A stretch of DNA of 64,000 nucleotides from positions 1,366,501 through 1,430,500 of the forward strand of contig OY987268.1 of assembly GCA_963920665.1 (NCBI GenBank), given 5' to 3'. Below are positions 9,673 to 22,801 of this stretch, one piece after another (position 1 is the stretch's first letter; every line of letters starts with the position of its first letter). This DNA comes from Straminergon stramineum (taxonomy: Eukaryota; Streptophyta; Bryopsida; Hypnales; Calliergonaceae). The notes beneath the pieces were generated by a model, which saw nothing but the letters and a program-made list of their open reading frames with translations, ran no database searches and was not told the DNA's origin. Both the position numbers and the translations under genes were made by a program.

Positions 9673-10151
9673 GATGGGACCCACTAATCCTTACCCTCTC
9701 TGAAACTCCTCCAAAGAACACCAAGTTAGTATTAGAGGGACCCAAAGAGACCTCAACACTCAAGGGACTAGCTACATGGGGTTAGTAACGTGAAGGACTT
9801 CAACTAAAGGCCCTCCAAAGCGGCATCACTAGTTATATGGGGGGATGCTCTAGGGTTAGTACAATGACAAGACAAGAAGAGTGACAACAAAGGTCCCTCA
9901 AAGGTAATGCACACAACGTTTAGTAACACGGTAAGGTAAAAAGCCTCCAAGCTCAAGCTTGGAAGAATTAATACTATACAAACTCATGATGCAAGGGACC
10001 CACAAAAACCTCACAAACTTGGGAAAACAACAACGGCCAAAAGTGCCCAAAAAACACCGTTGCAAGGTTTGTGGCTAAAAATGCCACAATTCCAACATAA
10101 ATTGGACCCCACGGACCCAATGAACCCAATTACATAAAAAAGGGGTGGTGA

Positions 10152-10204
10152 GAGAGGAGAATGGGTGCCCTTTTATACTCTTTCCCGGGCACCCTTCTCC
10201 TCTT
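10152..10204. repeat. Strong hairpin, ~18-bp stem
   Basis: The arm AGAGGAGAA(T)GGGTGCCC at 10153-10170 is complementary to GGGCACCCTTCTCCTCT at 10187-10203. One bulged base lies in the stem, and a 16-base loop contains TTTTATAC. It may be part of a degraded terminal repeat or a small palindrome. Confidence 0.5.
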
Positions 10205-13200
10205 GTTCATCTAAGTTAACCTTATCTTCTTGGATTTTCATCCAAACTCAAGGTTTCCATCCTATGTTGGCCCGCTAAGCTAACTTTTGGAGATTAACTC
10301 CAAATCTTTAACAAATTGCACCATTGGCTTTAGAAGTCCATTTTTAGCCTGCAAGAATTCCCTCCCTCTTTTCTATCTTCAAAATCACAACGAAACCTAG
10401 CGCCAACTTAACACCAAAAGCGAGCAAAATTCCAACTTTTGGAGGTTGACTTTTCTAGCAAAAGTAAGTAGCCCAAGCGCCTAAGTAGGTGCGGGGGAGT
10501 GAGAAAAGACCTATCTTGGGCCCCATTCCGCTTTTGTATGCTCCCACTCCATTAGTCAACTCTGCCATGGACTTCAAATTCTGCTAATTGTCGGGGAATC
10601 TTGTAAGTTCGGGTATTTTTGACTGTCAAAATGTCTTGAAACTTGTTGGGATAGCTTATTACTATAAAAGAAACTATAATAATTTTTAAAGGGAATTTTC
10701 CACCACCTAGAAAATTTCTAGGAATTTCCCATCACAAGTTTGGGCAGTTGACCGTCTAAAAAAGCATCATTTGACTATCAAAAAATTCCGAAACTTTTTG
10801 CGGGACCTCCCATGGGATCCCACAACACATGTGTAGGCTGATACTTTTATTCTACACATCGGCCTAGGGGGGGCAAAATCCACCCCCTCGTTTAATTATC
10901 GGTGGCTAGGGAATCTTCTACACCGGAGGGAATCTTGGCGAACCGACTTTGCCATTGGTTCTTGGGCATGGTTTTAACCCTACATCATACTCCTTGGACC
11001 TAAGATTCCTCCATGATTCCGTCTGGATATTTTTAACATCTATAAGCCAACAATTGAGGTTCTACTATTTCGTTGATAAAATGGGAAAACTAGAACCTAT
11101 CTTTGGGAACTGACTCTTATGCCTTGCCAGGGTTCCGTCAACCAATTCTAGCCTAGAGATATCCTCTCCATGTGGGGTTTTGAGCCTGATATGCCCATCA
11201 CTTGCAATTGACCAATTTGTCGCAATTAGTTGGGTTCTAACCTATTTATAATTCATGGATGGGCCATTCTAGCTATAATATTCTAAAATTAGACCAAATA
11301 CTATATTGGTATGTGACACACCTATTTTGGTTCTACACTCTTTTGGGGACTTTTTGTATATAAAATTGCATTTAAAATAACAAAATACAAAAAAACCACT
11401 TTTCTGGAACATCCCACTTACTGGGCATTTATCAGATTCTCTTCTAGTAAACCATTGTTTCACATGCACTAACTTAGCTTCAACCATACTTTTCACTCTC
11501 CATTTTAACCATTGTTCCATACTCAGATAAAACTATAGTATGGTAGTATGGTTTTTTAGTATAGCATTCATTGCCAGAACCAAAAAACCTTAGACACGTA
11601 ATAGACATATATGCCCTATTTCATTTCCATTATTCAAGTAATGGTCATCAAAGTATATTTTTGGCAAGGCCATACTTATATCTAGACTTCCTTTACCAAA
11701 ATCCCTAAGTCATGCGAAAACATACATCTCAAAATATTTACAAAAATGTATAGTCTTAACACATTGGACTACAAATTCATCAAATACTGGTATATAGTAT
11801 CCAAAATCTCTCCAAAATTCTCCGAGAGGTCGTCGGCTTCACCTGTGCCCATCCCAAGAACAAAACAAACCAATGTAATGTTAGTGAGGATGCAACAGGC
11901 ATCTTCAGCCCACCACGCATGTTATAGCTTTCACTCAGAAAATCAAAGATAAACATTGGTCACATACTATAACCATTAGCAAAATCAAAACTTGTGTGGA
12001 AGTAGTATTGGATTGTGATGATGCCATATTTTCCTCCTCAAAGTCACAGCAGCAAAACACATGAATAACTTGCCAAACAAAGAATTTTGATTCCTAGTCC
12101 GCAGTGTAGCACTAGAAGCTCAAACACATTAGCATAGTTTCGAAACTGAGTTCCATTCTGTATTCTCTTAACCCAGCCCCAACTCCAATAGAGTGACCGT
12201 TCCAAAAGGAGCTCATTCATAATTTCTGACGGTAATGGATGTCATACGTTAAGGAGTGCCAGACTTTTAATTCCTATAGCCGTCATCCCAACCAATGTGG
12301 TTTATTTGACTGGTTTGTCTGCATGTTAATTGCCCATCTGGCTAATTAACTTCATGCTGATCCATCAAGGTTATTTGGATCCATATTTAATTCAGATATT
12401 ATACCACTCATAAGTGATATTGGCCATCTGTTCTCTTTGTTGTTTATTTGTTTCATTTGCTAATTGTGCTTACAAAAATTGGTACATAGGCTTGAATATA
12501 TCCTTTCATCAATAACCAAAAAACTGTAGTGATAAATTAAATACCTCCATATTTTAGAATAATAAAGGGTGGGAGGGTGGGATTTTAACCCATGATAATG
12601 GCATGCATTCTGTTTTGTTTTTTTCAAGGGTGTAAGATCCCTGAAAAATCCCAAAAGGTATTTTATTCCACATCCAATGCTTTCTGCTATTGTTTGGTCC
12701 ATGTTTATATCTGTCATAGAATTAATAATTTAATACCAGTATGGTAACTGGTACTAACCAGAGATCTGGAAAAAAAAAAAAATGTTTTTTTGATACTTCT
12801 CCGATAGAATCAGAGTAGATTCTTAGTCCCTTTTCAAAAATCGTGTTCCAAATTTTAATCAACAGATTTATTCTTGTTTTATATGCAAGAATCATCGTCG
12901 TATTTATGCAGAGAGAAAAAACTTATGTAAGCATCTAGTGCTAAGAGTATCGTACATATATCAGAGATATATAATGAGGTATATATCAGTGAAAACAGGA
13001 GGTTTTAGAACAAGCTTAAAATGAGCTGTTATTCTAAACAGGTGGTTATGCCAGCTCTAATTATCCTTTTGAAAGTCAAAGACTTGAGTTCTATTGCAGA
13101 AGCTTTCAACAAAATATATATAGTGTTGAAAAGATACTAAAGTGGAGAATAAGTATTCAAAATACTAAGTGGAAAAAAGGACTACATCCCTGTCCATTGT

Positions 13201-14393
13201 AAGCTGTTGTCGTCCAGTCCATAAAAGCGTAACTGTGTAGCTACAGTCCATGGGCAGAACACCATAGTAAAACAACGATATAAAGTTGGGTCGAGAAAAA
13301 ATTCCAGTATTACTGCATCTGATAAGGTGCAATTAACTGAGTTCAGTTTAATATAGGTACAATAACGGCTGTTTCTGCCGAAGAAACCCTGAAGCCCCAC
13401 GGGGGTCTATAGACAATGCAAACAGTCAACCAAATATGAACCAACAAAATAAACTTAATAAGCTTCCGTAAAGTGTCATGGAATGAAGGTCAAAAAACCA
13501 TCTCCATTGCTGAAATTTACGTGCTTCAAGATCGTCACAAATCACAAATTGAAAATATTGAACAAAAGTCCTCCAAAGGTGGTATTCCTCACCTGTACCC
13601 ATGGCAACTAGCAAACAGTTAGTGTGCTAATTGTCGTGTACGAGGTGTCTGCAAAATACCACTACTTGTTATCGTAAAATCGCTAGAGAACAAACATTCA
13701 ATTAAATTCAAAACGCCAACACAAACAAGCCCTGTTTCATAGCTCAAGTGCGTTATTGTTACTAGACAAACCACTTGTTGGCCGCTGTTTTGGGAGCCTA
13801 GCACCATGGTTGTCAGTAATCCTCAGGCTAACTCAAAGTTCCGATCACGAGCTTGGAGCGCCACACCCTGCTTTGTATAACTAGCAATTGCAAGACAAAA
13901 GTTTACGTTTGCATAAGGTACTTGATCAAACCTGGTGAAGGCAATAGATCCATCAAGCTTGCTGTAAGGTCAAGCAATCATGCTACCGCTTAACAACTTC
14001 ATAAATCAATATTAATGTATCAAGTCTGGAGAATTAAGGCACGAGCCTTAGAACGCCGTCTAATTGAAATATTAATACATCAATACATTAATACACCAAG
14101 GTTTACAGAGAGACTAGTAGCAGTGGTGCTTTAAACTGTCATGTGTTATTAACGATGGTATCAGGAAATCAGCCATGGTGTTTAATACTGGTCTTCAGAA
14201 AGAGTCATGACAGCTAAGAGAATAAAGAGAATTACTACAATAGTAGTACATTTTCAGATACTGTATATTTTATAAATACATATGTATCGTAAAGATACAT
14301 ACTTATATAAAAAAGTATAGATGTACAAGATCAGCGGTAGACATTATGTATAAAAACACAGGTATTAAACCTAGAATTTAATGTCTAAAAAAG

Positions 14394-14450
14394 AAAAAAA
14401 AAAAAAAAAAAAAAAAAGAGTGAGCCCCTAGTGACGAATTAGGGGCTCAC
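14394..14450. repeat. Oligo-A run joined to a perfect 11-bp hairpin
   Basis: About 24 A residues lead directly into GTGAGCCCCTA (14420-14430), a 9-base loop, and TAGGGGCTCAC (14440-14450). On the minus strand this reads hairpin then T-run, the shape of an intrinsic or Pol III-type stop. It could also be the scar of a retroposed RNA. Confidence 0.5.
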
Positions 14451-16180
14451 ACAATGTGATTTGCAATAGTTTGGAGGTGCTTTCACTAAATATGGTATAC
14501 TAAGCACCCGAAAGATGGAAATAGGTCTTGTTCTTGCAATCCCCCCAATTGAAAAAATCCATAGGTGTTGATCTCGATTCAAAAAATATTCCCCCCAATC
14601 TTAAGTGATTCCAAGAAACACCTGTTGATTTTGTTGCATTTTATAGTACTCATGCCTTTTCTTCTGGAGTACTTGAAAATTAGGAAAAAAAATATATGGC
14701 CAATGTATACACCTATAAGATGAAGGTAAACATTGAAGGAAAATCATAGAAAAATTATCTAAGTAGGAGAATTAGAAGAGTGCCAAATCTCAAGAAAATA
14801 CATACTTTGATATTTTAATTTTAAAAAAATAGGAAAAATTGAAAGAGAAAAAGAAAAATTGGACATTTGTAAGAGCTTTGTGGACATGGTCATTCACCAA
14901 AAATAAAACCAAAATAAATTTTTTCATGTTTCAAACTGCAAGTAGAAAAAGGCTCACTTTGTGGACTTCTACATGACATATAATTAACTATTTTTAGAAA
15001 TCCTTTCAGCCATAGCTAAAAGTGTACTATTGGAAAGACCATCCCCTCTAAATTTCCATTCCAAATTTGTTTCTTTGGATGTTACTTTGTTCAAGAAAAT
15101 CCAAAATTGGCAAGTGTGATATAAAATTGGGGGCTATTTTTGGCTAGTAAAATACATTTTTAATTCCTAAAAATTAGACAAGGTTTATAATAGTTATGAG
15201 TACAATCCCTATGAATTTTGAGTCATTGAGAGCCAAAATGCAAAAGTTATAGCCAAAAAAAGATCACATGCAATGTGTGACAGAAAATAGTACAAGTGTT
15301 TCTTGCAATCATTGCCTTCTCCAATGTTGTTGATCTCTAATTAAAAAGCATACAATCTTTGTTGATCGCTATCATGAGATATGATCTTGGCCATCGAAAA
15401 GATTATAGTATGGATGTAGAAAATGGAATACATATGGAAGATATGTATATCTAGATATCCAGAATATGGAAACAAAATATATAAAGGAGTCAATATTCCG
15501 TTTTGATTGTAGTCCAAACAACTTCCAGAAAAATACAAATATGGGATGGGGTGGGGTGGGGGTATTTCAAAAGCACCCATCCCATCTTCTCAACTAATGT
15601 CAAAATGACACATGTACCTCCCCTCAATTAATTTGGTTTAGTTTTCACCAAGCACAACCCTTTTGTCACCAAGGTAATACACTTAGAAAGCATACATCCA
15701 AGGGAAGAAAGACCCCTCTTCAAAAATAGGTGGACACAAACACTTTTTACATTTTTGTGGGAGAAAGGGAAATCCGGAACTCAAAAGTGGAAATTTTAAT
15801 TTTAATATTTTGACTTGGAGTAGGTAACATACGATTTTCCCAAGTTAGAGGTGTTTAGGTCCCTACTAATGCTCATAGGTACAACTTTGATGAATCAAAA
15901 CATGCCTTTGAATGGAGCCACTAAGTCCAAAATGATCCATTCAATTCACTCCCCATAGTAAAACAAAATTTATTGCAATCCATTCATTGAACTTGTATTT
16001 AAGCCTCTTTAAATTCAGAAATTTATTATGATTAAAAATCACACATGATAGTGACCCATGTCACATGCTCAATAGCTTAAAACCACACACATGGAATGGT
16101 AGTTTCTCACCACACAAAGTCATTGTCTTCCATTTCTACATCCGTGTGCACTATTTTTGGCACTTTTGTAGGGGTAGTTC
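14451..16180. other. AT-rich spacer
   Basis: No gene, RNA or clear repeat was recognised in this stretch. Short open frames are unconserved in appearance. Confidence 0.3.
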
Positions 16181-16782
16181 TTAACCCCTAAAGGATTAGG
16201 GGTGTTTAAGCATAGCTCTTGTTTTCTTGACTAGCTCTTGTAACAAGCATAATTCCTCAAATATGTGGAATTATTTTGACGATTGTCACCGTTGAAATGA
16301 AAGAAGACTTATGTAGCTTTTCCATTAAAAGAAGATCAACAAAATTGCACAATTTTTGAGAAAATGTCACCATTGACAAGATTGATGAAAGATATCCAAT
16401 AAGGCAGAACTTTGTACATAGGTTGAAATTGGAATGTTCTAATCAGAAAGTTTAAAAGTGATCTAAAAACTCTGATTTTATTTCCACAAGTACATATCAT
16501 CATGATTTAGATGTTTAATTTTTTTCAAATCATTTTGAAGTGTGGAAAAAAAGATACGAGCATGTGAAGTAATAGTCTAGTATGCCTTTTCCATTTTCAA
16601 AAAATTCACCAAAAATCGCTCACTTGATCTTTTCTCAATCAGATTGTACCAATGGATTCACCAAAAAAAATCTAGGATCTCTTCACTGTTCACGTACTAT
16701 TTAGTTAGTCAGGTTCACATTTCGAATTTTCTACGAATGTAGTTGCAGAAGCCATGTAGTGGTCTTATAGTCCTTTTGGGGT
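16181..16782 (+). mobile_element. ~600-bp dispersed element, family C copy 1
   Basis: This segment aligns throughout with 53511-54110 (same order of blocks such as TCTTGACTAGCTCTTGTAAC, GAAATGAAAGAAGACTT, CATCATGATTTAGATG and TCAGATTGTACCAATGGATT). Identity is roughly 85 percent by eye. It begins AACCCCTAAAGGATT and ends TCCTTTTGGGG, a degenerate terminal inverted repeat that is intact in the other copy. It has no coding capacity. The superfamily is unknown. Confidence 0.65.
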
Positions 16783-19300
16783 CAATGCCTAAATGGTTTT
16801 TGAGCCTTCTCCTATATGTACCATGCACCCAAAAGATGCAATATGTGCATATGTATATTTATAATAATGCAAAAGTTTAGAGGTGCTTTCAATAAACATT
16901 TTATACAATGTAATTAAATCTCTCAAACCCCAATTGCAATAAGGGAGGCAACCCATTTTTAATCTTGCCCCCTTCTGACCATATAAGGTAAATTAGCCCA
17001 TAACCGCCAACTTCCTATACCTGCCATGCTAATTTTGGCCCCATTACCACCACAAAACTCAGACACCCAAATCTGACCATTTTGTAATAATTTTAGTGCA
17101 TTAATGGCTACAAGGATTAATGTGTCAAGCCTTCATTGGAGAATACTCAAGTGCTCATAGATATATAGAATGGCGGTTATAGGTTGTATATAGGACATTT
17201 ATGAGTCTAGTCTATTGGTGGTTTTGTAATTTCAATGCATACCATTTTAGAAATTCATAGAAATTACAATATTAATTGGAAAATTATATTCCACTTGAGT
17301 TTGATTTGTGAAACATGCACACACTTTTGAAAAATATGTACCCCTCCTAGAGTTGGTCCCAATATACTCAAATCGTGAATCTAGGTGGTAATAGGCTTGT
17401 CTACCTTAGATTGCTCTCTTTCTGTGCAAGAGGAGATGACAATGACCAATTACAACACAATTCCCCTTCAGTTGCAATTGTAGCACATTGTAATTGTTTT
17501 ATAACACTCTCGATCCTTGGTGGATTTTGCAATCAGACTTTATGGGAAACATGAAGGTCTATGTGACTAAAGTGGGAGGAACAAAATCTTCTGCTCAAAA
17601 ATTCATAGTAATTATGTTTTGAGAAATAAAAAATCTGGAAAATTATGGAAACCTCCTTAACTTTATTTTTGCACACTTGAAAATTTCCCCACCCCCAAGA
17701 AACTCACCCTCCAGATAGGTGTAACCGCTTAAGTAGTTGGAAATGGATTGCCTCCTTTACCTAAGCTTAGCAATATGAAAAATAGAAAGCCAAGTTACAT
17801 GGCCTTTAGTAAACTCTTTGAAAATTTGGAGGTAAGGGCCTATTTAGAAGCATTTAGTTTTCTTACTTGTACTTTGTAAGTCCGTATTGCATAAGCAAGA
17901 TGTTAAAAAGCATCTTATAAAATTTGTCTTGCATCTAAATTGAGGCCCCTCATGCCCCTACCAAGGGCAAATGTAAAAAAATTGTCTCCTATTTTGAAAT
18001 TGGATAATTTTGTATTTCTTCACCTCTACTAGCTAATTTTTGGTCTGTGATTGAAAACATGAATTCAAATTTTCCAAATTTTATCATGGGTGGAAAATAA
18101 AAAGTTCCAAAGTTTTCCCTACGTGTAAAATGTAAATCAAATTTCATTAAATGAAGGGGTCAATTCAGCCAAAGAACAAACTTTATAAGACACTTTTAAC
18201 CCTTAAGTGCCTAAGCCTTTCCAAGTGTGTTTTGACTATGAAAAAAGAGCATTGGTTGGTAGTTATCCTCAATGAAGGAAATTGTGTTTTTTTCCAAATC
18301 TAACCGTATAGATGTTAATAGAGCTTGTTTATTAGTGGGCAAACCTAGTTTGAGTGCAAAATTTCCAAGGAGTTGTGATATTATACCAAGGGAAATGTAC
18401 ATTTTCTATGTTGAGTATGTTGTCTTTGTCCACAATGTTTCAAAAATTTGCATATAAATGTTTTTTGAGATTGGAGGTAACATGAACAACTTCAAAGGGT
18501 GTTAGCTCACTAAAATGCACTTCCAAAAAACTTAATTTCACATAAAAAAAATCAAACTCATTACACAATCCACCTTGTAATTGTTGAAATGCAATTTTTG
18601 TTTTTAAGTAGAAATTGCAATAGCTTCAAATAAACACTTGCATGTTGAAATTTTCAATGGTGAAAATCATGAAAAGACTTGAAACTTTTCATTGGGACCG
18701 TTCCTAAAGCAAATGAATAAGTACAATTTCTTAGATCTCAAATCAAATGAAATTGCCTAGCTTTGCATAAAATTGGGAAATGAAGTAAAATTAGCAAGCT
18801 TTACACTCCACTTTTAGTACACATATGCCTTTGAAGACCTCTCAATAATTGAATATGTAATTTAATCAATGAAAAATGAAAGTTTTCCATAGTTAACCCT
18901 CAAAATTGCCCGAAAAAAATTTAAAACTGATCACATGAATTTAACTGCCCACATAGAAATGGGCTTGAAATTTCAGATCGACCATATATGGTCATGGAGG
19001 TAGTTAGGGGTTAACATCCTACATTGTATAATTTCTCCATCCATCCACTCAAGCCAATTTGTTGATTAAATAGGGTAATTAATGCACTTCCCTATGGTTG
19101 GTGACTAATTGATTTGGAATCCATAAAAGACATCTATACATCATCATCTTCTCACTTAACATTTATCCAATGGTCAATTAATGCTTAAATCAATGTCAAG
19201 CCATGATAAATGGAAAGACCCTATAGTACTATCTTCTTGAGATATTTGAGTTGAAATGTGTTATGGCAACAAGTCAAGAGGTTGTTTTTTCTACTATTTA
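16783..19300. other. AT-rich spacer left of the Harbinger element
   Basis: No gene was recognised. It contains one dispersed-repeat block (18005-18130) listed separately, and an inverted AACCCCTAA-type motif near 19013. Confidence 0.3.
18005..18130 (+). repeat. Dispersed repeat block, partner at 34731-34855
   Basis: Shared blocks in the same order and spacing include TTCTTCACCTC, AGCTAATTT, TCTGTGATTG/TCTCTGATTG, CAAATTTTATCATG and GTGTTTTCCC-like ends. The copies are about 75 percent alike by eye. Confidence 0.5.
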
Positions 19301-19320
19301 GGGCCACTTCACACTATGGC
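19301..19320 (+). repeat. Left terminal inverted repeat of the Harbinger element
   Basis: The 20 bases match the inverse complement of 22802-22821 at 19 positions. The bases before it are TTA. Confidence 0.9.
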
Positions 19321-19326
19321 ACAAGG

Positions 19327-19531
19327 TCGAGAGTCCGTCGGTCTTAGCCAATCAGATTTCAAAGACCCAAGACTTTGGCCTCTTAGCCCTTCACACAAGG
19401 TGGCACAATCCAAAGTTCGTCGCCTTGATGGCAGCCTACATAGCATCGAAATGCTTACATGGCGACGGACTCTCAATTAAAGTTTGGGCCTCCATTTTTG
19501 GCCAGCCCAAACTCTGATCGAGAGTCCGTCG
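19327..19531. repeat. Left subterminal repeats, direct and inverted
   Basis: TCGAGAGTCCGTCG occurs at 19327-19340 and 19518-19531, and its inverse CGACGGACTCTC at 19463-19474. Clustered short repeats just inside the ends are typical transposase or Myb-protein binding sites in this superfamily. Binding here is an inference. Confidence 0.7.
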
Positions 19532-19780
19532 ATTTTTTTTTTCTTAAAATAAAAAAATAAAAAACTGACAAGATCTCTGCCATTTAGATTAGAAGGACTA
19601 TTTTCCGCAAGGCAAAAAGGAGGATGCGCCTTCTTCTTCTTCTCTCTTTTTTGTTCGTCTTGGTAGAAGCCACTCTTGTTTTTGTAGCTCTTTGTGTGTA
19701 TTTGTTCTCTAATTTTTTTGCAAGTAGGAAAGAGGGACAATTTTTCTGAAAACTCTTTCTTTTGTAGCCAACCACCTTTG

Positions 19781-21016
19781 ATGGGGGTGGAAATTTTTTT
19801 GACTCCAAGTTCTTATGGAGCATTTCAGCCTTTTTCATCTAATGTTGGAGGAAAAAGGGTAGAAGAGATTCATGAGAAAAATGTGGAAAGGGTAGAAGAG
19901 AAGGTTGTTGAGGGAGGAGATTGTGAGATTATAGGATCCTCCAAAAAGAGAGTTGCTCCCAAGCAAAAGGCTATTTCGAAGAAAAAAAAAACTTTGAAGA
20001 AGAAGGCTGCAGTGAAAATTGAAGGAGAAGCCGAAGGGGAAGAGGTGAATCGAATGTGGGAGGACTCGGAGGTGCTTCAGTTGATTGCATTGAAGGGGGA
20101 GATGGAGCCAGAATTTGTGAGAAATGGCAAAAAACAGGGTAAGAATTTTCTCCCCTAATTTAGGGTTTCTATAAAAAAATATTCGGATTGAGGATTGGGG
20201 CCAATTAGGGGCCTAAAGGCTTTTGCTGCATGCCCGTTCCCGTTCCCATTCCCGGCCACCATAGCCCCCCTTTCCCCCCATTGCATATGTAAATGGGATG
20301 TCGCCGGTGGGATTTGAGCCCTAGTCTCCACCTTCACAATGGTGAGACTTTGCATGAATGATTTGTAAAGACCCTCCACCTACTTCTCCCCAGTGACCAT
20401 TGCCACCTTCTTTTTTCATTTATAACTTACATGGTTTTTGTTTGACAGTGAGAACATGTGTTGTGATAGTTCTTCCAATGCTATTTTTGACTCCAAATCA
20501 TGTTTTTTTAGTCTTCTGCTTGTAGGAATTGACTCATGGGTGAGGCTTCATGCCAGAATGGTGGTTACACTACCAAATTTCAACCACACTGCTGTGGCAT
20601 GCTGTAAGAAGTTCAAGTCCATTTTTGATGCTTACAAGGAAGACAAGATGGCCAATGGTATTTTGAGCAATAATCGGCAAGAGAGCAAATTCTATGATGC
20701 TCTAGATGAGTGGTATCACCAAGCCAGACAAGTCATGAAGCACATTTCAGCTACAACCATAGATAATGTACAAATCCAAACCAATTTGGCCCCAAATGAG
20801 GAGAGTGCACCAACATCAACAAGCGTTGCTACACCATCATCAACAACCGCTTCTACACCAACATCAAAAGGTAAACAAAACTTTCAGGATAGAGCCATTG
20901 ACATCTTTGAAAAAATGGCAGAAACTAGCACAGGTTTGATGAAAAACTTTGAAAGAACAAATGAGTTGCTAGAAAGAGTAGACTACCAATTTGATCGTTT
21001 GATCAATAAGCTCTAG
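19781..21016 (+). CDS. Harbinger Myb/SANT-like DNA-binding protein (ORF1), two exons
   Basis: Coding exons 19781-20138 and 20526-21016 join in phase (849 bases, 282 residues). The donor is G|GTAAGA and the acceptor is TTGTAG|GA. The joined protein runs MGVEIFLTPSS, then a lysine-rich basic stretch (SKKKKTLKKKAAVKIE), then the trihelix-type domain: W-EDSEVLQLIALKGEM in exon 1 continues to WVRLHARM, NFNHTAVACCKKFKSIF, DAYKEDK and ESKFYDALDEW in exon 2. A Ser/Thr-rich linker and a C-terminal helix follow. Known for PIF/Harbinger: this protein binds subterminal DNA and helps bring the transposase to the nucleus. An earlier ATG exists at 19694, but the start at 19781 fits better. This ORF looks intact. 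Confidence 0.8.
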
Positions 21017-21027
21017 ATTTGTTTATG

Positions 21028-22483
21028 CTACTCTTCATTGTCACTGCAGTCATCATCATTGTAGGCACAATTTTCCCATTGAATGTCTGAATTTCTGGCC
21101 AAATGACTTTTGTAAAAATTCTTGGCTAGTAATAGATGAATTTGAGTTGAATCAACTAACATACTCTTCATTTTCTCTTGGCGCTTTTTCTTTGTTTCTT
21201 CACAAGCAAGATTCTCTTCATTTTCGATTTCTTCTTCTCGTTCCGGTTCTATGAATGGAGTCTCTTTGCCTTGTGGATTTCCCTTTTGTAGTTCCTTCAT
21301 TTCCCTTAATGCTAATTCTAGGGAATGAAACATATCCGTTTCTTGCATTTTCCCTAAGGCCATATTTGCTTCAGATTGCAACTCTTTTTCTGCTTCTTTT
21401 GCCCAATCCATAGAAAACTTATCATTCTCTAGAATGTATAGATTGTGAAGGCACAAAGAAGCTATAACAATATCACGCACATTTTGAAGTGGCATGTCGA
21501 TTCTTTTCAATAATATACGCCATCTTCCTTTAAGAATTCCAAATGCTCTTTCCATAGCCATACGAGTGCTTGATTGAATAAAATTCCAATGTGCTTTTCT
21601 TCTTGGCAATCCTTCTTTTTCACCCTTGAATGGTGAATAAAACCAAGGCCTCATAGGATATGCAACATCACCAATAAATCTATAAGGTAGAAACGCACCT
21701 TTCATAGTCCTTCTTCCAATTTCTGATTTCTGAAATAAAGCCCAATTATGAATCCGTCTAGTCCATCCAAAATCATAATCCCAAAATTTGCAATTGGCAT
21801 CTACAACTCCTTGTAGTAAACATGAATAATATCCCTTTCGGCAATAATATGATACAGGGTCATAAGAAGGTGCCATGATAGGAATATGGCTACCATCTAT
21901 TGCTCCTATAATAAGCGGAATGTTGTGGAGTGCTTCAAAACCGTTTGCTATTTGCTTCATCCAAGCAAGACTTGGTTTCTTAAAAACCAAAGGTCTCAAA
22001 TGAATCCTAATAGCTTCACAACATTCCCTCACAATGATAGAAGCTTTACTCAATCCGATGCCAAATAAATTAGCAATCATTTGCAAAGAATTACCTGTTC
22101 CTAATCGAGAAAGAGTTATTGCCATCCTTTGCTCTACACTAATACTTGCCCTAAGATGTGTGTCCTTCTTTCTAGGCAGGCCCTAAGAGAGTACATAAAT
22201 ATTGAAATGTAGATGTACTCACCCTCATTCGCTTCCGAAAATCATGATCTGAAAATGACCCCATAAGTGTATGCTCCAAGAAACCTCCATATCTTTGAAA
22301 TTGCTAACAATTCCTTCAAGAATTCACCCTCCATCCTTGGGCAATAAAAATTGTCATCATCATCATTTGTGCATTTTGTTGAAATATTGCAAGTTTTTGC
22401 AATGCCAAAATGCCCACAATGACATACTTTATGACCATGAAAACTAAAAGTACTACAAGAATGCGTTCCTTTCTAGAATCCAT
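21028..22483 (-). pseudogene. Harbinger DDE transposase (HARBI1/DDE_Tnp_4 type), with stops in exon 1
   Basis: The main frame (22192 region down to 21028; first ATG 22125, 365 residues) carries the DDE_Tnp_4 landmarks IIGAIDGSHIPI, GDVAYPMRPWF and ERAFGILKGRWRIL. The usual HD after the glycine-rich strand is HN here (RRIHNWAL). An upstream exon starting at 22483 (MDSRKERILVVLL) leads to GGFLEHTLMGSFSDHDFRKR and appears to splice at about 22223 to 22182 (GGCCTGCC...). That intron would be only 40 bases. The upstream part has two in-frame stops, TGA at 22318-22316 and TAG at 22306-22304. The downstream frame alone lacks the N-terminal region, so activity is unlikely. Confidence 0.8.
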
Positions 22484-22585
22484 GGTTAAAGAAGGTGAGA
22501 TGGAAATTACAGAAATTGGATGGACTATTCAAGTGAAGAGACATGCATACAAGCCAAACAAATGGTATGGGTTTGGACTTTCAAC

Positions 22586-22700
22586 TTGGCCTTTGGAGGC
22601 TTCATACTATGGCCGACCAAGTTGAGAGGCTATAGGAGTTCATTGGTTTGGGCTTGGACTTTGGCCTTTGGCCTTTGGAGGCTTCACACTATGGCTGGTC
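22586..22700. repeat. Right subterminal repeats
   Basis: GGAGGCTTCA(T/C)ACTATGGC occurs twice, near 22595 and 22678, with GGCCTTTGGCCTTTGG between them. Both copies echo the terminal CTTCACACTATGGC, so the end has partially duplicated copies of its own terminus. Confidence 0.6.
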
Positions 22701-22801
22701 GAAGGCTCCAATTTCTAGTTTCTTGGGCCTATTTATTGCTCATTTCCTTGGACTCTCACCAAATTTTGGCCACTCAATCCCACAGCCTCTCGACTTGGAC
22801 G

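Larger units (their letters stand above)
9200..14393. other. Long spacer; no gene recognised
   Basis: About 5.2 kb with only short, unconserved open frames on both strands. 9.2-11.2 kb is mixed-composition DNA with runs of C/G (AACCCCAGGGGGG type). 11.2-14.4 kb is AT-rich. A diverged tandem pair (9545-9672) and a hairpin (10152-10204) are listed separately. A noncoding transcript is possible but nothing in the sequence shows it. Confidence 0.3.

Noticed and set aside
10152..10204. Hairpin as a transcription terminator
   Set aside because: No T-run follows on either strand and there is no gene to terminate. It is reported only as a palindrome.
7490..11240. A possible degraded LTR retrotransposon
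   Set aside because: No paired terminal repeats, primer-binding site, polypurine tract or pol motifs could be identified. Composition alone is not enough.
20190..20360. tRNA-like or structured RNA in the Harbinger ORF1 intron
   Set aside because: A GATTTGAGCCC stretch recalls a T-arm, but no acceptor stem or anticodon arm pairs with it.
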